Shown piece after piece: positions 56,601 through 64,000 of a DNA stretch of 64,000 nt (positions within the stretch are counted from its first letter, which is position 1; every line of letters begins with the position of its first letter). The DNA lies in the NCBI RefSeq assembly GCF_047663525.1, contig NC_092589.1:82558001-82622000 (forward strand), read 5' to 3'. The notes under the pieces were generated by a model. The model worked only from the letters and a program-made list of their open reading frames with translations. It was not told where the DNA came from and searched no databases. This DNA is from Anas platyrhynchos. Lineage: Eukaryota; Chordata; Aves; Anseriformes; Anatidae. A program made the translations under genes and the position numbers.

Positions 56601-59600
56601 ATAAATCAGTAGGCTGTAGCCAATGACACCACCAGTTTCTGGACTCCTTCAGTTTTTCTGGTCTGCTTTCTGGTACTGTAGGCTTAGTCAGGAAGCAGTC
56701 CACATTTTATTCTTGCTCATTGACAAGAACAGAATAGAATAAAGAGCCAAATATGAAGATACTAACTTTCCTTGATGAAGATTTGCCATTTACAATCACA
56801 TTCAATATGTATTTTTATCCGGTTCTAAAGTATTTTCATTATTTTATGAATAACCTAATATTGATACTGTATTATTGTTGTTCTTTAATGAAAACACCAT
56901 ATGGTGCAACATCAAATGCCTTACAGACACATGTTGCATAGATTCATTTCCTCCAGCAAATACATTTTAAATTAATTGAAAGAGAACTAGCTTGGAAAGA
57001 TCTATTTTCTTTAAAGCCATGCTAATTGGCATTAATTAAATTGCCCTCTAACTCTTTATTTATTGAGTGTCATATCAGCCATTCCAATATTTTGGGATCA
57101 GTGTCAGGCTGAGAGCTGTAATTACTCTGGTTGTTCACTTAATCCCCTCCGAATATTGGCAGAACAACTCTTATTAAGCACTTCTGCCTCCTCTGAACTG
57201 CTGCCGATGGTTCTGTTGCTGTTATTTACACCTGCATTAGCTTCTGCCTTGAGATGGCTCTGTCAGTGTCTGTGTTTGTGGTATAAGGATTTCTGACTCC
57301 TTTTTTCTTCCATTCCATTGCTGTCTATTTAAAGCACTTTGAATTATTTCTTGATGGAAAAGCAGGTGCACTGAGCATAATGCTGAATAAATTCTGGATG
57401 GAGGTGATGCAGATGGGCTGCGAGTAGAGAAGAGGAAATTGAGAAACCCTTTTAGCTAGAAATGTACGTACTGAAAAAAATAAATAAAAAAAAATAAAAA
57501 TAAAAAGGGGGAATGGTGTGGCCTCCATAGAAGAGCTGAAGACCAGAATCTAGCAGTCAGAGCAAAATTAGTCCCTACCCAGGTTGTGCAGAGCATAGCT
57601 TCAATTCAGTCTGAACCCTTTCATCTCTTTTAGTTCTGGATCTTCCAAGGGAGCAAATCTGGCACCCTTTAAGGGTACTGACCCTCCTGGTAAATGAGTG
57701 TGTTGTACACTCCGGGGATGAGGATGTATGGGAAGTGCTGGGGGAATCCTTAACACTCAGCATCTCACCTCTGCCTCCTCCTAGCATATCAGAAAACAGC
57801 ACTTTCCAATGGGCTGTGTTAGGCAATGAAGTGCCTATTTCACTATTTTAATTCAGCCCCTTAAAACTGCTCAGAGCAAAATATCTTTTTAAAAGTCTCT
57901 TTTATCTATCTTTTACCTCTTAAAGAGCCTTCCCCCAGTTTGAGCAGCAGAACCTCTGTATGAAAGGCCCGGTGCCCACTGCCGAGCGCTCACGCAGCCG
58001 CCTAATCCAGCTCCAGGAAATCACAGGACGGCCTGAAACAAAAGGGCACGGCTCGGCACGCAACGCACATAATCTCTCCAACAGAGTGTAGGACCACAGA
58101 AAGACACTTGTGAACTCCAGTGGCTCTCCCCAGGCACAAAACCACACCGTGAGGGGAGAAAAGAAAAGCATTGGGTGGACAAAGACCTCCCCGAGCAAGG
58201 AGCTGCAGTGAAGCGGGAGCGGTATGAAGGGTTTGCCTCGCTGTGGTGCTGTAGCATCGTTATTTGTTGAGCAGTGAGGAACAGCAGCCAGAGGCATTAG
58301 TCCCAGAGCACTGCAATTCACTCAAGCACATTGTTTGCTGTAGCCTTTCGGGTTTCTGCCCAGTGCAGGCTTGGCCTATTTCCCTTTCCTTTTATACAGT
58401 GCACAATCCATTTAGGGATTTATAGCGGCTTAGAGGCACATGTATAGTGCCTTGCCTCTATCTGATTTTTATTCTGTGATAAGAAGGCCTTGGGGTCATG
58501 GGTTCATTGGCACTTCTCTCCTCCCTGCCATTCACCTCGTGTTGAAACCTAATTATTCATTAGCATTTATGATTTCTTGAGGTCCACCAATGTCCTCACC
58601 ACTCCCTGCAGAAGTCCCAGCGTTGGCATGAGGAGCATGGGAGCCTGCTCTGATGTGTTATAAGCAAGGTGCAAGAGAGACAGGAGCATAAACACAAATG
58701 CGATAATAAAGTGCAAAAGCTATTCATGATGAAATCCTTGGTGTCTATACAACGTGGCATGATCCCAACCTGGTGAACTCCTATGCTATCTCATTTTCTG
58801 CTCTTTAACACTAAAAAGCAAAATCTTCCTCTTAGGAAATTCCCAAATGCACCACTCTGCCCAACAGCTCCTGGTCTCTGCTCCCCACAACCACAGTCCA
58901 TCCAGTTACAGATTGGAAAAGAGTGCATTTGCCTCCTGTGCCTGCAAAGGAAATATTATCTTCTTTCCCTTTCTGCACAGGCTCCTTTGGTTTTAGTCAG
59001 CTCAGTGTACACAGGTGTATTCATACTCCTCTCATCCTCTCAGCTGTCTGGAGAGTTTGATTTCAAGTCGTGCAGAGAGCACACTAATGCTGGGAGCACT
59101 GTGGATAACCAGCACCTCTGCTGACACCACCATAGTGAGATGTACTGTGGATACACCACCTCATCCCCAGGTTGTCCAAATTTTGTTTGGTGTCTGTGCT
59201 TATATCCTCTTGCAGCTGGTCCTGTATCCAACAAGTACGAAGTATCCAGCTGATGTATTTCAGCTTAGGCAGGGTGAGCACATATCTCTTGTGAGGGACG
59301 CAAAGGATGGAATACACTTGTTAGGAAGAGGCAAGGGTAATGGCTGCAGAAACCCCACTAACCTCGTATTAAGCCTGATTTTGAGAGTCTCTGACAACAT
59401 CCATGACTGAATCTGCTGAAGAAGTAACAAACAGTACTCTGGCAGTGTGCCCTGGAGACACAGAGTGCTGTCTCTGAAAGAAACAGAGCTGCACAGGGTA
59501 AACAGCTTCCCAGAAGTCAAACAGCATCCTATCAATCACTCTGGTACCCTCCTGCTCCTCCGGCTATTGCAAAAGTGAATCACAACAGAGGTACCACGAC

Positions 59601-62600
59601 ACATCCACCCGTGTTTGCTTTAAAAGCTCTTCGATAAAGGCAAGCGCCCATTAGGAAGAGGTAAGAAAATGTAAATGTGATGGGGTCTTTTACGTGTGGC
59701 TGTTGCAGTCTGGTTATAGCTCCAGGGATGTTGTACACTGTGTATTCTGTGCATCACCGTGCAATTTGAAGCTCTGTGTAATTAAAGACGAGAAGGCTGG
59801 GTTCACGATTTGGGTAGAGCTGTCATTGTGTCAGACACCTACACCGTGTAGTTCCTTGACCTCTTGGGCACTGAAAGCATTTCTGGTTTCCAGTGCTGGC
59901 TGCTGGCTCACAAGACTGCTCTTCAGACTGGATTCCTACTCCTGGCAAGGTCAGGATCTCGGTATGCAGCTGAGTCAAAGGAAAAAGAAGAGAAAGAAAA
60001 AAAAAAAAAAAAAATCAGGCTCATTTTTTTGGTCTGACTACACTCTCGTTTTGAAGATAGGCTGGTTATAAATAGAATCAGGCAAAGAGTTGGCTTTTCT
60101 TTGACCAAATGGAAAAAGTGGGTAGTGCTAAGTATCTTTAGTTGGCCCAAAACTTGTTGATTTAACAAACCGGAATAATGTAGTTGGGTCAAACAGAATG
60201 AAATATTTACTTTTCTGACATTTCTTATCATTTGTTTGCGAAAACCCAGGAAACACAGGATTAGAGTCCCAGACAGCCGGTGAGGCCTGCACTTAGAGGC
60301 CTCAGTTACTAAGTAAAAGCCCAAGGTCCCACTGAAATCCTTTGAGGACTGAAGGTACTGAAGTGATAAAGCCCCTGAGCAGGGGCAGCGAGTGTTGAGC
60401 TGGTCCCTGAGCTCCACAGGAGCTGGAGGCTGCATCCCCGTGAAGGCCAAGCCTCCATGCATGGTACGGCTGCTGGGATCTGCCCTTCCCTTGGGCTGGG
60501 GATGGGTCTGCAGGGCTGCATTGCTCTGGAGGCAACGAGAAAAATAGGAGCGATGCATTTTCTGCTGCTTCATCCCTCTGGCCTGACGCTCAGCCCCGTG
60601 GGGAAAGGGAGGCAGAGCACAGCCACGTGCGGACATCAGCACCCAGCAGCACCCACCGACGTGGAGCTGGGCCTTGGGCAGCCCAGGGCTAGGGTGGGAG
60701 CCAACAACGAGTATTCAAACCATATTCATTTCTGCTTAGGCAATAACTCTGCATTTTTTTAACCACTCCTGTTCAGTTTCATCTCTTTCAGCTGCCTGAG
60801 ATTTTATTTTATTTTTTTTTCCTAGTAGATTATCATTTGCATTCAGCTCCTACTCTAACCCAGATAAAGTACTGAAGTATCCAACTTCAAGCACAAAAGT
60901 ATTCCAGGAAAGATGCCTTAAAAAGGGAATAAATGGCCTTTCCTGTTGTCAACCTCAATTTTGCTCACTTTTCTTCATCTCCACAGTCCGCTCTCATTCC
61001 TTGATTTGCTCCTGGATCAGCTACTGACTGTCTACAAGGTATCTGATGCAATCAAAGTCAAGGGCATTGCAGTTTTCATATGACATTTAAAAAATTTCCA
61101 GTGAATGTTGTCAGACGTGGGTAGATGTTTAGTTCTTGTACTCACGCTACTACTAACTGGGAATCTGGAATGCAGAGGATGTGTTTAATTTTATATTTGT
61201 GAAGTCATTTGATGGGTGAACTGGAAAAAATGCATGGGATTATCAAACCAAGTAAAACTAAGCAGTGGTTTGTGTTTACAAGGTTTTGTTAGGAATCCCT
61301 AGGAACCACTCCTCTCCCCAAACACATCACCTGATAAACCTAAATAATAAAGTCTTTTGAGGAAACTGCATTCAGCTCCCAGATAATCTACATGTTGTAA
61401 AGACAGATTAATTTGCTGAAAATAACTGTTCATTGAAAATTATACATTTGTTTCTGGTTCAGTATTCACGGGATTTCTAACTCCTGAATGAAAATAGTGC
61501 TGTATCTTTCATTTTTTTCTTAGTCTCATAAAGAAAGCAGGCAACATTAACTCTTCATCTACTGAAGCTCAAGGTTGAGCAAAACTCAAGGATAATATTT
61601 AAAAATATATTTCATTTGAACACATTTTTTGGCTTTCTCGATATCTTCTCTTAGTAAATTCCCCCTGTTAATCAGAGGATGAAGGTTTCCCTTCTCTTAC
61701 GTGTAGCACCAAGTAACCTCAGTGGATTCCTGGTTCCTGAATCTCGGTTGATGGAAAGAAACTTTAGTGGCTTTTGATGTGTTGTTTCTGTGGATCCCAT
61801 GGCAGTGTAAATGCTCACTGGAGTTAATAAAGCCACAGCAGCTAAGATCAGGTAGAGATCTCCCCAGGGTTTTTGGAGAAGGATTTTCATGAAAAGAGAT
61901 GGGTGACTTGACAAACTGCTCTGCAAGAGAAATCCTTGGTTAACAAGCAGGGGAAGAAGTGCCTTGTCAGCACAGGGATGGATGGGACAAGGCTGGTGGT
62001 GTTTGCAGAGTTCAGGGCAACATCTGTGAAGAGCAACCAACACGAACATTGTGACAAGGCACAAGTGGGACTAGGGTCGTAAAGCCTTGCAGGGAGGCAC
62101 AGAGGAGAAGGAGAGAAAACACGAAGCTGTGGGCTATACAGCAAGGGAGTGAGCTCCAAAGGAATGGACAATGTGGCTGATTCAACCACGTGTTCCTGCC
62201 CATGCCATTTGATTTTCGGTAGCAAAAATGAGAATTTTGTTAGCCACATGGGACCCAGCACATCAGCCCTGGAGCTCTCCTGTGGCTCAGGCATAAAGCA
62301 GCTCTGCTTTGACAGGATCCTCCCAAATAGCCCCGTGCTCAGGCTGTCCTTCTGTCCCTCTGTGTCCCCAGATGCTTTCCACAGACCCTGCTCAGCAGTG
62401 AGATACCTGGCACAAGCCCTGAGGGCACTGACCACTCCAGCCACAGTACCACTGTTTATTAAAGTAATTAGAAAACCACAGAGGATCAAAGCTCGCTCTT
62501 GCAGAGCTAAATGGAAACGAAGACTTCTTGCTGCAAACCCATATGTCTATTAACACTTTATAAATCTGTGGTACGCCTGTAACAAATGTCACCACAATGC

Positions 62601-63023
62601 AGATAAGTTCAGGGATTACAAAATGACTTATGACACCTGTCTGATCAGCTGCACCACCGCGGTTAACCAGACAGAAATGCATATCTGCCACTTCTGGGAG
62701 GCACCAGAAGAGGGTTCAATTTAAACCAATTAATAAAATAGCCTGTTTGGGCAAAAAAAAAAAAAAAATAATTGTTCTCTGAGAATACATGCATTCAACA
62801 CTGCTAGAAAATCCCTGCCATCTGACGTAGAGGGATTTATAGGTTTAGTGGAAATTGCTTTCCCCACTGTCCAGATTAAATACTGCAGGATGATTTTTTG
62901 TATGAGTAAACATCCTTCCAATAACGATCAGACCGATAATGTCTTAAAAAGAGAAACAGGATCTACGTTTTGCTTTTCTTCTTCTTGTATGGACTATTTC
63001 TGGATACAGAACATTCAGGTAAC
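53641..63023. other. Intergenic region upstream of GABRR1
   Basis: About 9.4 kb before GABRR1. Contents are A/T-rich low-complexity tracts (about 55178-55208, 57475-57506), A-runs (59998-60014, 62753-62768) and AT-rich stretches with TAAT cores near 57020-57042 and 58552-58565. Frames such as 59923-60642 (-) and 61887-62489 (-) show no known domain. The GABRR1 promoter should lie at the right end, but I see no CpG-rich block or clear TATA box there. Confidence 0.65.
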
Positions 63024-63145
63024 ATGTTGACTGTCCAGAAAATGCATTTTAGCATCTTCCTGCTGTTGTGGGGATGGGTTTTATCCACTGAATGCAGAGT
63101 CCACCGACAAGGAAAAGAAATACATGAGGCGTACAAAAAAGGCAG
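63024..63145 (+). CDS. GABRR1: GABA-A receptor rho-1 subunit, first coding exon only
   Basis: The exon encodes MLTVQKMHFSIFLLLWGWVL and STECRVHRQGKEIHEAYKKG plus two bases of a split codon. It matches the human rho-1 N terminus (MLAVPNMRFGIFLLWWGWVL, then ATESRMHWPGREVHEMSKKG). This is the signal peptide and the start of the rho-1-specific N-terminal extension. The donor is GTGAGT. A second in-frame ATG at 63042 would still give a signal peptide; I chose the first because human rho-1 also starts there. The rest of the gene lies beyond the window, since no exon 2 is found before 64000. The mature subunit forms GABA-gated chloride channels, alone or with rho-2. Confidence 0.9.
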
Positions 63146-63617
63146 GTGAGTTTCATTATTATTTTTTTTTTACATTCAAATAGCTACAATGTGGAAAAAT
63201 GTAATGCTTCAGATCAAGATATAATGTCTGTCAGACAATTAGTTTGCATTTGCAGAGTGTGATCTCTCAGTCAAAAATATTTTCTTGTGCTGTTTTTGCC
63301 GATGAATAATTCTTAATGCATTTTCTATAGTGAAAACCATTTTTCCTTCCCCCTCCAAAAAAGAAAGAAAGAAAAAAAAAAAGTGGGTTTGTGAGTTATC
63401 TCAAAGTTTGGAATGGTGCAGAAAAGAAGCATTTTATTATATTTATTGTGGTCGAAATATGCTGGAGTATTTACATGAGAGTGGAGAGGAAAGTGAGGTC
63501 CTTGAGGACTGTTGTATGCTATGAAGATTAGATTGACTGGAGATGTGATTTGAAAAGATTCAAAGATTCAGAATTTATTTTCTTATTCCTTTGCTGGTTG
63601 TTTATAGAGCTTCTGAG

Positions 63618-63660
<43 letters not shown>

Positions 63661-64000
63661 TCTCTCTGCAAGCCTCAAGGCTATGGTCAGTTAACAGAGG
63701 AAACAGGGAGAGCATGCAGGATATTGAATGGAGATATTCAAAGTGAATGGAAATATTCAGTCTGTTCTTCCCTTCCCTCTCTCCCTCTCTCAAGAAGGAT
63801 ACGTGATGTTTTTCTCCTTCTGTCTTGTAGACAGCCATTTTAGGAGGTTTTGATTGAGGAAGGTTGTTTTTTTTTGCTACAATTGGGCAATTGAGTTATG
63901 ATTACTTCTATTCTGTTTGGAGACTATTTGCAATTTTGTAGGAGGATTTTTATATTTGGGCACATCGCAAGGTACACCTGGAGGAAAACCCCTTTGTTTG
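63146..64000 (+). other. GABRR1: GABRR1 intron 1, 5' part
   Basis: Intronic sequence with a 37-base poly(A) run at 63621-63657 and a CT-rich stretch near 63768-63792. No further GABRR1 exon is seen. Confidence 0.75.
63621..63657. repeat. Poly(A) tract, 37 bases
   Basis: The longest homopolymer in the window. No recognisable retrocopy precedes it. Confidence 0.95.

Noticed and set aside
59478..59545. GGTAAACAGCTTCCCAGAAG and neighbours resemble the MIR core
   Set aside because: The match is short and lacks the following landmarks, unlike the better case at 43338.
59923..60642. 239-codon open frame on the - strand
   Set aside because: Ends in a low-complexity run translated from a poly(A)-rich tract, has no recognisable domain or splice context, and lies in intergenic sequence.
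61887..62489. 200-codon open frame on the - strand
   Set aside because: Proline-, leucine- and serine-rich composition without a domain, overlapped by + strand frames. No evidence of a gene.
1..64000. Endogenous retrovirus, CRISPR array, tRNA or rRNA gene
   Set aside because: No gag, pol or env-like translation other than CR1 reverse transcriptase, no regularly spaced repeats, and no cloverleaf or rRNA segment that I recognise.

Overview
The window is vertebrate nuclear DNA, almost certainly from a bird. The coding exons are short and separated by GT-AG introns of 0.3 to 7.7 kb. The recognisable interspersed repeats are mostly CR1 LINE 3' ends, with the 8-bp terminal repeats typical of avian CR1 (ATTCTATG, or ATCACAGA on the other strand). 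A galliform such as chicken would fit, but I infer the species only from general knowledge of the repeats and gene order.

Three genes lie head to tail on the + strand. (1) UBE2J1, the membrane-anchored ubiquitin-conjugating enzyme of ER-associated degradation, runs from the left edge to a stop codon at 15441. Seven coding exons are visible and the first coding exon lies outside the window. A 3' UTR with several AATAAA signals follows. (2) GABRR2, the GABA-A receptor rho-2 subunit, is complete: nine coding exons from an ATG at 18291 to a stop at 41156, giving 464 codons plus stop. The joined exon lengths keep frame at every junction. (3) GABRR1, the rho-1 subunit, begins at 63024. Only its first coding exon (signal peptide) is inside the window. 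The order UBE2J1-GABRR2-GABRR1 matches the arrangement I know from other vertebrates (human 6q15), so this is a conserved synteny block.

Region by region: 1-15441 holds UBE2J1 exons, with CR1 fragments in introns 5, 6 and 7. 15442-18290 holds the UBE2J1 3' UTR and the GC-richer putative GABRR2 promoter. 18291-41156 holds GABRR2, whose introns carry four CR1 fragments and two copies of a much older amniote repeat. 41157-63023 is a roughly 22 kb intergenic region with a probable GABRR2 3' UTR, a MIR-like SINE tail, an ancient CR1/L3-like LINE remnant, simple repeats and homeodomain-type motif clusters. 63024-64000 is the start of GABRR1 and part of its intron 1.

Functionally, the two rho genes encode subunits of pentameric GABA-gated chloride channels best known from retinal bipolar cells. 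They are a tandem duplicate pair. UBE2J1 is an unrelated, broadly used ER quality-control gene that is simply a syntenic neighbour. I found no tRNA, rRNA, CRISPR array, retroviral gene set or other unusual system. The most interesting signals are old repeats and possible regulatory sequence around the rho gene pair.
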